DNA from: Variovorax sp. 54
GTDB lineage: Bacteria; Pseudomonadota; Gammaproteobacteria; Burkholderiales; Burkholderiaceae_C
Reading direction: 5' to 3'
Assembly: GCF_002754375.1 (NCBI RefSeq)
Contig: NZ_PEFF01000001.1
Coordinates: forward strand, 6,217,501-6,281,500
Length of the DNA: 64,000 nt
The translations under genes were made by a program, and so were the position numbers. Positions within the stretch are counted from its first letter, which is position 1. Each line of letters begins with the position of its first letter. The notes under the pieces were generated by a model that made no database searches, was not told where the DNA came from, and saw only the letters and a list, made by a program, of their open reading frames with translations. Below are positions 57,169 through 64,000 of this stretch, in pieces.

Positions 57169-58863
57169 TTAGAACTTGTCGAGCACCGCGCCCGAGCTCG
57201 CGCTCGAGGCGTTGAACGCGAACTTGGCCTGCACGCCGCGCGTGTAGCGCGGGGCCGGCGCCTTCCAGCCTTCGCGGCGCTTGGCAATTTCGGCTTCGGG
57301 TACGTTCAGTTCGAGCACCAGCTTGTGCGCGTCGATGGTGATCGAGTCGCCTTCGTTCACGAACGCAATGGTGCCGCCCGCTGCCGCTTCCGGTGCGACG
57401 TGGCCGACCACCATGCCCCAGGTGCCACCCGAGAAGCGGCCGTCGGTGATGAGGCCGACGCTTTCGCCCAGGCCCGCGCCGATCAGCGCGCCCGTCGGGG
57501 CCAGCATTTCCGGCATGCCCGGGCCGCCCTTGGGGCCGAGGTAGCGCAGCACCATCACGTCGCCGGCGACGATCTTGCCGGCCAGGATGGCCTGCAGCGC
57601 CGACTGCTCGTCGTCGAACACGCGGGCCGGGCCGGTGATGACAGGGTTCTTCAGGCCAGTGATCTTGGCCACGGCGCCTTCGGGCGACAGGTTGCCCTTC
57701 AGGATGGCCAGGTGGCCTTCGTCGTACATCGGCTTGTCGATCGGGCGGATCACGTCCTGATCGGCGCGCGGCACGTCGGGCACGTCCTTCAGCACTTCTT
57801 CGATGGTCTGCCCGCTGATGGTGATGCAGTCGCCGTGCAGCAGGCCGGCTTTCAGCAGCACCTTCATGACCTGCGGAATGCCGCCGGCCTGGTGCAGGTC
57901 GACCGCGAGGTACTTGCCCGAGGGCTTCAGGTCGCACAGCACCGGCACCTTCTTGCGCATGCGCTCGAAGTCGTCGATGGTCCATTCGACTTCGGCCGCG
58001 TGCGCAATCGCCAGGAAGTGCAGCACCGCGTTGGTCGAGCCGCCGGTGGCCATGATGACGGCCACGGCGTTCTCGATGGCCTTCTTGGTCACGATGTCGC
58101 GCGGCTTCAGGTCTTTCTTGATCGCCTCGATCAGCACCTTGGCCGACTCCTTGGCCGAGTTGGCCTTCTCGTCGTGCGGATTCGCCATGGTCGACGAGTA
58201 GGGCAGCGAGATGCCGAGCGCTTCGAACGCGCTGGACATGGTGTTGGCCGTGTACATGCCGCCGCAGGAGCCCGTGCCGGGAATGGCGCGCTTCTCGATC
58301 TCGTGCAGGTCTTCGTCGCTCATGTTGCCGGCGGCGTTCTGGCCCACGGCCTCGAACACGCTCACGATGTTCAGGTCCTGCCCCTTGTAGCGGCCCGGCA
58401 GGATGGTGCCGCCGTAGACGTAGATGGCCGGCACGTTGGCGCGCAACATGCCCATGAGGCCGCCGGGCATGTTCTTGTCGCAGCCGCCGACCACCAACAC
58501 GCCGTCCATCCACTGGCCGCCGACGCAGGTCTCGATGCAGTCGGAGATCACCTCGCGGCTCACCAGCGAGTACTTCATGCCTTCGGTGCCCATGGCCATG
58601 CCGTCGGAGATGGTGGGGGTGCCGAACACCTGCGCGTTGCCGCCGGCTTCCTCGATGCCCTCGATGGCCGCGTCGGCCAGCTTCTGCAGGCCCGAGTTGC
58701 AGGGCGTGATCGTGCTGTGGCCGTTGGCGACGCCGACCATCGGCTTCTTGAAGTCGCCTTCCTCGTAGCCCATGGCGTAGAACATCGAGCGGTTGGGGGC
58801 GCGGCTCTTGCCTTCGGTGATGTTCGCGCTGCGGCGATTGATCTGGATGGTCTTGGTGTCCAT
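57169..58863 (-). CDS. ilvD: Dihydroxy-acid dehydratase
   Basis: 564 aa from ATG 58863. Third common step of branched-chain amino acid synthesis: dehydration of 2,3-dihydroxy-isovalerate or -methylvalerate. Fe-S cysteines lie in [17 protein letters not shown] and [15 protein letters not shown]-terminal motif [11 protein letters not shown] is present. Belongs to the shorter IlvD/Edd group likely to hold a 2Fe-2S cluster. Divergent from a LysR gene, 106 bases apart, which may regulate it. Confidence 0.95.
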   Translation of the reverse strand: MDTKTIQINRRSANITEGKSRAPNRSMFYAMGYEEGDFKKPMVGVANGHSTITPCNSGLQKLADAAIEGIEEAGGNAQVFGTPTISDGMAMGTEGMKYSLVSREVISDCIETCVGGQWMDGVLVVGGCDKNMPGGLMGMLRANVPAIYVYGGTILPGRYKGQDLNIVSVFEAVGQNAAGNMSDEDLHEIEKRAIPGTGSCGGMYTANTMSSAFEALGISLPYSSTMANPHDEKANSAKESAKVLIEAIKKDLKPRDIVTKKAIENAVAVIMATGGSTNAVLHFLAIAHAAEVEWTIDDFERMRKKVPVLCDLKPSGKYLAVDLHQAGGIPQVMKVLLKAGLLHGDCITISGQTIEEVLKDVPDVPRADQDVIRPIDKPMYDEGHLAILKGNLSPEGAVAKITGLKNPVITGPARVFDDEQSALQAILAGKIVAGDVMVLRYLGPKGGPGMPEMLAPTGALIGAGLGESVGLITDGRFSGGTWGMVVGHVAPEAAAGGTIAFVNEGDSITIDAHKLVLELNVPEAEIAKRREGWKAPAPRYTRGVQAKFAFNASSASSGAVLDKF

Positions 58864-58924
58864 GGTGTCTCTTCTGTCGTGGGGAGATCGTGAGGGGAAG
58901 CGCCAAGTATCGGACTTCTGATTG

Positions 58925-58941
58925 ATTGGTTCCAATCCAAT
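58925..58941. promoter_or_regulatory. LysR-type inverted repeat in the ilvD/lysR gap
   Basis: ATTGG-TTCCAAT-CCAAT is a perfect 5-bp inverted repeat with a 7-base spacer, between the divergent genes. ATTGATTGG and GGATTGAT half-sites repeat on both sides. Consistent with a LysR recognition box. Confidence 0.5.
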
Positions 58942-58969
58942 TTGACGCATGGATTGATATGCTCGGCGT

Positions 58970-59911
58970 ATGAATGAAGCCCTCATCGACCTGCGCGCCT
59001 GGCGCCAGTTCGTGGCCGTGGCCGAAGAACTGCACTTCGGCCGTGCCGCCCTGCGCCTGCACATGACGCAGCCGCCGGTCACGCAAGCCATCGCCCAGCT
59101 CGAGAAAACGCTGGGCGTGGTGCTGTTCGACCGCACGCGCCGCCGCGTGGCCCTCACGCCGGCCGGCGAGGCGCTGCTGCCCGACGTGCGCGAACTGCTG
59201 GCACGCGCCCAGGCGCTGCCGGCGCGGGCGCGCGCGGCGGCGGCGGGGCAGGTGGGGCGCGTGCGCATCGCCTTTGTTTCGACCGTCGGCTTCGAGCAGC
59301 TGCCGGCCTGGGTGCGCGAGTTCCGCGTGCTGTGCCCCGAGGTGGCGCTGGAGCTGGTCGAGGCCACCGGCGACGTGCAGCTCGAAGCCTTTGCGCGCGG
59401 CGAGATCGACGCCGGCCTGATGCTGCATTCGCCGGGCGCCGCGCCGCCGGGGCTGGCCTGCCTGCCGGTCGAGGTGGAGCCGCTGGTGCTCGCGCTGCCT
59501 GCCCAGCACCGGCTGGCCGAGGCGCGGCCCGTGCCGCTGGCCGAGGTGCTGGACGAGCCGCTGGTGATCTTTCCGCGCCGCATCGTGCCCTCGCTGCACG
59601 ACGCGATCTTCGACCTGTACCACGCGGCCGGGCGCACGCCGCAGGTGGCGCAGGAGGCGATCCAGATGCAGACCATCGTCAACCTCGTGTCCGGTGGCAT
59701 CGGCGCGGCCTGGGTGCCGCACAGCGTGATGCAGTTCCGGCGCGCGGGCGTGGTCTACCGGCAGGTCCATGAGTTCAAGGGCGTGGGGCGCCGCCGCGTG
59801 ACCTTGCCGGTGTGCGAGACCAGCCTCGTGTGGCCCGCGCAGGCGGCGCACCCGGCACTGGCGCGCTTCGTGGCCTTCGTGCGCGAGCGGGCCGGGCGCG
59901 TGCCGGCCTAA
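58970..59911 (+). CDS. LysR-family regulator divergent from ilvD
   Basis: 313 aa. Helix-turn-helix in [21 protein letters not shown] (about residues 21-40), the pattern of the BenM/CatM-IlvR group in which the sequence after the first helix reads [11 protein letters not shown]. Effector domain of normal size. By position a candidate regulator of ilvD. Its stop is 3 bases from the stop of the next LysR gene on the other strand. Confidence 0.92.
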   Translation: MNEALIDLRAWRQFVAVAEELHFGRAALRLHMTQPPVTQAIAQLEKTLGVVLFDRTRRRVALTPAGEALLPDVRELLARAQALPARARAAAAGQVGRVRIAFVSTVGFEQLPAWVREFRVLCPEVALELVEATGDVQLEAFARGEIDAGLMLHSPGAAPPGLACLPVEVEPLVLALPAQHRLAEARPVPLAEVLDEPLVIFPRRIVPSLHDAIFDLYHAAGRTPQVAQEAIQMQTIVNLVSGGIGAAWVPHSVMQFRRAGVVYRQVHEFKGVGRRRVTLPVCETSLVWPAQAAHPALARFVAFVRERAGRVPA

Positions 59912-59914
59912 GGC

Positions 59915-60859
59915 TCAGGGGCTGCGCGACGCGCGGCCGGCGGGTGAGGGCAAGGGTGCATCGAGCGAGGCGGTCAGCAACGCGTCGAGCCAGCCGGCGA
60001 AGGCCTGCACCCGTCGCGACAGGTTGCGCCGGTGCGGGTACACAAGGTGCACCGGCAGTGGCTCGGCACGCGCATCGGGCAGCACCTCGACCAGCTCGCC
60101 GGCCGCCAGGTGCGCGCGCACGTCGTAGGCCGGGATCTGGATCATCCCCAGCCCCGCCAGGGCGCACGCGATGTAGGTCTCGGCGTTGTTCGCCGCCACG
60201 CGGCTGCGCAGCCGCAGCGTCTGGGTTTCGCCGTCGCGCAGCTGCCATTCCCAGGGCGCGGCGCGGCCGCTGGTCGGCGAGGCGTAGTTGATCGCGAAGT
60301 GCTGCGGCAGGTCGGCCGGCGTGCGCGGCGTGCCGTGCTGTGCGAGGTAGGCCGGGCTCGCGCAGTTGATGAGCGTGAAATGCCCCAGCGGCCGGGCCAC
60401 GAGGCTGCTGCTGGCGAGCGGGCCGACGCGCAGGGCGCAGTCCACGCCTTCGAGCACGAGGTCGACCGCGCGGTCGCTGGAACCGAGTTCCAGTTCGACC
60501 GCCGGGTGGCGCGCAAAGAAGTCCGGCAGCGCCGGCGCGATCAGCAGGCGCGCGATGCGACTGGGCACATCGACCTTGAGCCGTCCGCTCACGCTGCTGT
60601 GCGCGGGCTGGAACTGCTGCTCCATGTCTTCCATGTCGGCCACCAGTGCGCGGGCCCGCTCGAGCAGCACCTCGCCGTCGGGCGTGAGGCCCACGCGGCG
60701 GGTGGTGCGGTGCAGCAGGCGCGAGCCCAGGCGGGCTTCGAGCTGCTGGATGGCGGTCGAGATGGTGGCGCGCGGCAGGGCGAGCCGGTCGGCGGCGCGC
60801 GTGAAGCTGCCGGTTTCGGCCACGCGCAGGAAAACCTGGAGGAGTTCGATGCGGTCCAT
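59915..60859 (-). CDS. LysR-family regulator divergent from the SDR gene
   Basis: 314 aa. Helix-turn-helix GSFTRAADRLALPRATISTAI (about 17-37) and RLLHRTTRRVGLTPDG, typical of the CrgA/DsdC-like cluster. The usual arrangement would have it control the divergent SDR oxidoreductase at 61009 across a 149-base gap. Tail-to-tail with the other LysR gene; the two are of different subgroups, so not a recent duplication. Confidence 0.92.
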   Translation of the reverse strand: MDRIELLQVFLRVAETGSFTRAADRLALPRATISTAIQQLEARLGSRLLHRTTRRVGLTPDGEVLLERARALVADMEDMEQQFQPAHSSVSGRLKVDVPSRIARLLIAPALPDFFARHPAVELELGSSDRAVDLVLEGVDCALRVGPLASSSLVARPLGHFTLINCASPAYLAQHGTPRTPADLPQHFAINYASPTSGRAAPWEWQLRDGETQTLRLRSRVAANNAETYIACALAGLGMIQIPAYDVRAHLAAGELVEVLPDARAEPLPVHLVYPHRRNLSRRVQAFAGWLDALLTASLDAPLPSPAGRASRSP

Positions 60860-61008
60860 GGCTGCGGGCTGATTGTTCGTGGTTTTCAGAACAGTCTAGC
60901 CTTCAATGAATGATTTATCTGCAACTTGGCGATCAATAGACTGGCGGCTCGGTCACACATCCCGACCCGGGTCGTTCGGGTTTTTCATTCATCCAGAGGA
61001 GTTCATCC

Positions 61009-61782
61009 ATGTCCGCACGCACGCTCACGAACAAGGTCGCCGTCATCGCCGGCGGTGGCAAGAACCTCGGTGCCCTCATCGCCCATCTGCTGGTCGACGG
61101 CGGCGCCCGCGGCATCGCCATCCACTACAACAGCGACAGCTCGCGCGCCGAGGCCGAGCAGACCGCCGCCGCGCTGAAGGCCAAGGGGGCAGACACGCTG
61201 CTGGTGCAGGGCGACCTCGCCGTGGTCGAGAACAACGTCAAGCTGTTCGACCAGGCCGTGAAGCACTTCGGCCAGGTCGACCTGGCGATCAACACGGCGG
61301 GCGTGGTGATCAAGAAGCCGATCCTCGACATCACCGAGGCCGACTACGACAAGAGCTTCGACGCCAATTCCAAGGCGGCCTTCTTCTTCATCCAGCAGGC
61401 CGGCCGCACGATGGCCGACGGCGGCAGCATCGTGACGCTGGTGAGCTCGCTGCTCGCCGCCTACACGCCGTTCTATGCGATCTACCCGGCGGCCAAGGCG
61501 GCGGTGGAGCACTTCACGCGCGCGGCCTCCAAGGAGTTCGGCGAGCGCGGCATCTCGGTGAATGCCATCGGCCCGGGCCCGATGGACACGCCGTTCTTCT
61601 ACGGCCAGGAAAGCCCCGAGGCCGTGGCGTACCACAGCACCGCCGCCGCGCTCAGCAAGTACTCGAAGAAGGGCCTCACCGACATCGAGGACATCGCGCC
61701 CATCGTGCGCTTCCTGGTCACCGAGGGCTGGTGGATCACGGGCCAGACGATCTTCGCCAACGGTGGCTACACCACGCGCTGA
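61009..61782 (+). CDS. SDR-family NAD(P)-dependent oxidoreductase
   Basis: 257 aa. Classical SDR with a variant cofactor motif AGGGKNLGA in place of TGxxxGIG, NTAG in place of NNAG, catalytic Ser in VSSLLAAY and the YPAAK motif for Tyr and Lys. C-terminal GQTIFANGGY is the standard quinone/keto-reductase ending. Substrate unknown. GAGGAGTTCATCC precedes ATG 61009. Probably regulated by the divergent LysR. Confidence 0.9.
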   Translation: MSARTLTNKVAVIAGGGKNLGALIAHLLVDGGARGIAIHYNSDSSRAEAEQTAAALKAKGADTLLVQGDLAVVENNVKLFDQAVKHFGQVDLAINTAGVVIKKPILDITEADYDKSFDANSKAAFFFIQQAGRTMADGGSIVTLVSSLLAAYTPFYAIYPAAKAAVEHFTRAASKEFGERGISVNAIGPGPMDTPFFYGQESPEAVAYHSTAAALSKYSKKGLTDIEDIAPIVRFLVTEGWWITGQTIFANGGYTTR

Positions 61783-61824
61783 TCCGGCAACATCCGGCAA
61801 GATGCCTTCAGGAGGACAACGCAG

Positions 61825-62094
61825 ATGCACACAGTCATGGTGATGGGCGGCGGCTTCGCGCTGCTGGTGGTGTTTCTTCTGGCCGGCCGCTTCATGGGCG
61901 ACGGCTCGTCGATGGCGCTGGCTGCGGCGGCCAAGTGGTTCATTCCGGCGTGGTTCGTCGGCGCGGGCATCAACATGGCCGTGGGCGTGCTCAAGGCCGG
62001 GTACTCGGTGGCCGAGGAGCTGCCGATCTTCCTGTTCATCTTCGCGGTGCCGGCCGTGGTGGCGGGGTTGCTCTGGTGGAAGTTCGGGCGCTGA
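61825..62094 (+). CDS. Small membrane protein of unknown function
   Basis: 89 aa, three predicted membrane helices (about 5-21, 31-53, 66-85), no other motif. CAGGAGGACAACGCAG gives a good ribosome-binding site. It follows the SDR gene by 42 bases and could be cotranscribed with it. Confidence 0.75.
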   Translation: MHTVMVMGGGFALLVVFLLAGRFMGDGSSMALAAAAKWFIPAWFVGAGINMAVGVLKAGYSVAEELPIFLFIFAVPAVVAGLLWWKFGR

Positions 62095-62151
62095 CATTGC
62101 CCTGAATGCCCCCGTGCCGGCGGCGTCATGGCGCCACGGCACAATCGTCGG

Positions 62152-62982
62152 ATGCTCATGTATCCGCAGATCAATCCCGTCGCCTTGCAGCTGGGGCCGG
62201 TGGCCATTCACTGGTACGGCCTGACCTACCTGGCGGCCTTCGCGCTGTTTTACTTTCTTGGCACGCGCCGCCTGCGCCACGAGCCGTTCCGCTCGCTGGC
62301 CACGGCCGGCGTGTGGCAACGCAAGGACATTGAGGACATCCTGTTCCTCGGCGTCATGGGCGTGATCGTCGGTGGCCGGCTCGGCTACTGCCTGTTCTAC
62401 AAGCCCGGGTACTACCTCACGCACCCGCTCGAGATCCTGTATGTGTGGCAGGGCGGCATGAGCTTCCACGGCGGCCTGCTCGGCGTGGTCGGCGCCATGG
62501 TGTGGTTCTCGCGCTCGCGTGCGCGGCCGTTCTGGCAGGTGATGGACTTCGTTGCGCCCTGCGTGCCGACCGGCCTGGCCGCGGGCCGCGTGGGCAACTT
62601 CATCAACGGCGAGCTGTGGGGCCGCTTCAGCAGCCCCGACCTGCCGTGGGGCATGGTGTTCCCACAAAGCGGCTCGACGCTGCCGCGCCATCCGTCGCAG
62701 GTCTACCAGTTCCTGCTCGAAGGGCTGCTGCTGTTCGTCGTGATGTGGCTCTACGCGCGCAAGGAGCGCAAGCAGGGGCAGGTCGCCGCCGTGTTCCTCA
62801 TCGGCTATGGCGTGCTGCGCTTCGTGGCCGAGTACTTCCGCGAGCCCGACGATTTCCTGGGTCTGCGCGCGCTCAGCCTGAGCCAGGGCCAGTGGCTCAG
62901 CGTGCCGATGGTGATCGGCGGCATCGCGCTGTGGATCTGGTTCGGCCGGGCCGGCAAGACCGGCAGCACCGCGCGCGCCTGA
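62152..62982 (+). CDS. lgt: Prolipoprotein diacylglyceryl transferase
   Basis: 276 aa from ATG 62152 (ATG 62158 is an alternative). Inner-membrane enzyme that adds diacylglycerol to the lipobox Cys of lipoproteins, the first step in maturing the several lipoproteins of this window. Seven helices; conserved signature [14 protein letters not shown] and the catalytic-region segment [11 protein letters not shown], plus HPSQVYQ and a C-terminal [11 protein letters not shown]. Ends before a good terminator. Confidence 0.95.
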   Translation: MLMYPQINPVALQLGPVAIHWYGLTYLAAFALFYFLGTRRLRHEPFRSLATAGVWQRKDIEDILFLGVMGVIVGGRLGYCLFYKPGYYLTHPLEILYVWQGGMSFHGGLLGVVGAMVWFSRSRARPFWQVMDFVAPCVPTGLAAGRVGNFINGELWGRFSSPDLPWGMVFPQSGSTLPRHPSQVYQFLLEGLLLFVVMWLYARKERKQGQVAAVFLIGYGVLRFVAEYFREPDDFLGLRALSLSQGQWLSVPMVIGGIALWIWFGRAGKTGSTARA

Positions 62983-63014
62983 CGCTCCACACACCCGCGA
63001 TACACCCGCGAAAC

Positions 63015-63050
63015 GCGGCGCAGCACCTTCGGGTGCACGCCGCTTTTTTT
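63015..63050 (+). terminator. Intrinsic terminator after lgt
   Basis: GCGGCG..GCACC (from 63015) pairs with GGTGC..CGCCGC (to 63043) over a TTCG tetraloop, with a small internal mismatch, and is followed by seven T. Confidence 0.9.
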
Positions 63051-63128
63051 CGTCCGTCTCAGGGTAATTCCGGGCCGCAAGGGCAGGGCGTGGCCCTTGC
63101 ATTGCGTTAACTGTCCACTCACAATTAT

Positions 63129-63150
63129 GCGTAATTACAGGAAATTACGC
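63129..63150. promoter_or_regulatory. Palindromic operator in front of the GntR gene
   Basis: GCGTAATT-ACAGGA-AATTACGC is a perfect 8-bp inverted repeat with a 6-base spacer, centred about 44 bases before the chosen ATG. It suits a dimeric GntR/FadR-type regulator repressing its own gene and the operon after it. Confidence 0.6.
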
Positions 63151-63183
63151 GAAACGCCCACCGACTTTCCGAGTCTTCAACGC

Positions 63184-63852
63184 ATGCGCCTGGTCCCCAA
63201 TTCCCTCCACGACGAAGTCGCCGCCACCCTGCGCGAGCAGATCTTCGACGGCACGCTGGCGCCCGGCAGCTTCGTGGACGAGGTGACCCTGTGCGAGCGG
63301 CTGTCGATCTCGCGCACGCCGCTGCGCGAAGCGCTGAAGGTGCTCACGGCTGAAGGCCTGCTGCGCCATGAGCCGCGCCGCGGCTGCTTCGTGAACGAGG
63401 TGACGGAGCGCGACCTCGACGAGATCTTTCCGGTCATTGCGCTGCTCGAAGGGCGCTGCGCCTACGAGGCTGCGCGCAACGCCAGCGACGCCGAGCTGAA
63501 CGAGCTCGACGCGTTGCACGAGCGCCTGGTGCGCTATGCCAAGGCGCGGCGCATCAACGACTACTACGCCACCAACCACATCATTCACGAGGCGATCATC
63601 AAGCTCGCCGACAACAAGTGGCTGGCGCTGGTGATCGGCGACCTGCGCAAGATTCTCAAACTCGCGCGGCTGCAGCAGCTGCACGCGCCGGGGCGGCTCG
63701 ACCAGAGCCTGTCGGAGCACCTGGCCGTGTTCGCGGCGCTCAAGGCGCGCGACAGCGAAGGCGCCGACGCCGCCATGCGCACCCACATGACGCGCCAGCG
63801 CGAAGCATTGCGCGAAGTCATGCAACAGCAGAAATCCCGGGTGATGCCGTGA
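63184..63852 (+). CDS. GntR-family regulator, FadR/FCD subfamily
   Basis: 222 aa from ATG 63184; frames starting earlier (63097, 63127) would run through the palindrome and lack a sensible leader. N-terminal winged helix (LREQIFDGTLAPGSF, LSISRTPLREALKVLTAEGL) and an FCD effector domain with metal-type His/Asp pattern (IIHEAIIKLADN, SEHLAVFAALKARD). FCD regulators usually sense small organic acids. It is followed after 40 bases by a gene cut by the window end. Confidence 0.93.
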   Translation: MRLVPNSLHDEVAATLREQIFDGTLAPGSFVDEVTLCERLSISRTPLREALKVLTAEGLLRHEPRRGCFVNEVTERDLDEIFPVIALLEGRCAYEAARNASDAELNELDALHERLVRYAKARRINDYYATNHIIHEAIIKLADNKWLALVIGDLRKILKLARLQQLHAPGRLDQSLSEHLAVFAALKARDSEGADAAMRTHMTRQREALREVMQQQKSRVMP

Positions 63853-63892
63853 GAGGCACCGCCCATATAGCCAACGGCACAGGAGCAGATCG

Positions 63893-64000
63893 ATGAGTGC
63901 GACCGAGTGGTTCCAGGCGCGCCTGCGCATGGGCGAATCGTCCAAGGTCCCCGTGGCGAGCAACGGCGCCACGAAGGGCTCGGCCCGCCACACGCCCAAG
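63893..64000 (+). CDS. Start of an unknown gene (3' end outside window)
   Basis: 36 codons are visible from ATG 63893 with AGGAGCAGATCG before it. The piece (MSATEWFQARLRMGESSKV) is amphipathic and has no signal peptide; too short to assign. It is probably in one operon with the GntR regulator. Confidence 0.55.
   Translation, partial: MSATEWFQARLRMGESSKVPVASNGATKGSARHTPK

Noticed and set aside
63097..63183. Longer N-terminus for the GntR regulator
   Set aside because: It would translate through the palindromic operator; the conserved domain begins right after ATG 63184.

Overview
The window is high-GC, gene-dense proteobacterial chromosome. The block tRNA-Leu, tig, clpP, clpX, lon, together with hpnCDE, the small Trp-rich protein, many LysR regulators and LIV-type (HAAT) ABC transporters, suggests Burkholderiales, family Comamonadaceae, most likely a Variovorax-like soil bacterium. 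The taxonomic call is inference from gene content and protein style. I see no rRNA, CRISPR array, phage module or transposase gene.

Layout. 1-341 is the 3' end of a TonB-dependent receptor. 346-6864 is a tetR-oprM-mexA-mexB type tripartite efflux operon (minus strand) with overlapping stop/start codons and an operator-like palindrome in front of tetR. 7003-17155 is the most interesting region. A PAS-AAA-Fis sigma-54 activator and a small HNH-like protein are followed by a complete sigma-54 control region: inverted-repeat activator sites, a perfect IHF consensus and a GG-N10-GC promoter. Downstream lies a same-strand run of a LIV-type substrate-binding protein, a secreted type 2 PHB depolymerase with FN3 and C-terminal binding domains, two ATPases, two permeases, an alpha/beta hydrolase and a DUF1993 protein. 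The proposed function is breakdown of extracellular polyhydroxybutyrate and uptake of its products. Two REP doublets sit in the gaps around the second ATPase gene.

17162-20865 holds a methyltransferase, ferrochelatase, a HAD hydrolase, a NIPSNAP protein and a LysE exporter. 20881-24283 is the hopanoid-precursor (squalene) operon hpnC-hpnD-hpnE plus a small unknown gene. It is divergent from the potassium transporter kup. 26365-30728 is a second RND pump (adaptor and permease only), behind a sigma-70 promoter flanked by operator-like repeats. 30934-36928 is tRNA-Leu(UAG) and the protein quality-control block tig, clpP, clpX, lon. 36991-37393 holds tRNA-Gly, tRNA-Cys and tRNA-Leu(UAA), separated by intrinsic terminators, and is followed by an unknown gene, an UMF1-type MFS transporter and a large lipoprotein.

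41688-44853 is class I fumarase, glutamate racemase and an exported unknown protein in overlapping order. 44956-48454 is the proVWX osmoprotectant transporter behind a long structured leader. It is followed by class II fumarase (fumC), a NAD(P)-binding reductase with a divergent LysR, a YqhA-type membrane protein, acetyl-CoA synthetase, a LapA-like protein, cytochrome c, a Trp-rich protein and a DUF3592 protein. 57169-60859 has ilvD and two tail-to-tail LysR genes, one divergent from ilvD and the other from an SDR oxidoreductase. The window ends with lgt, a GntR regulator with its own palindrome, and the first 36 codons of an unknown gene.
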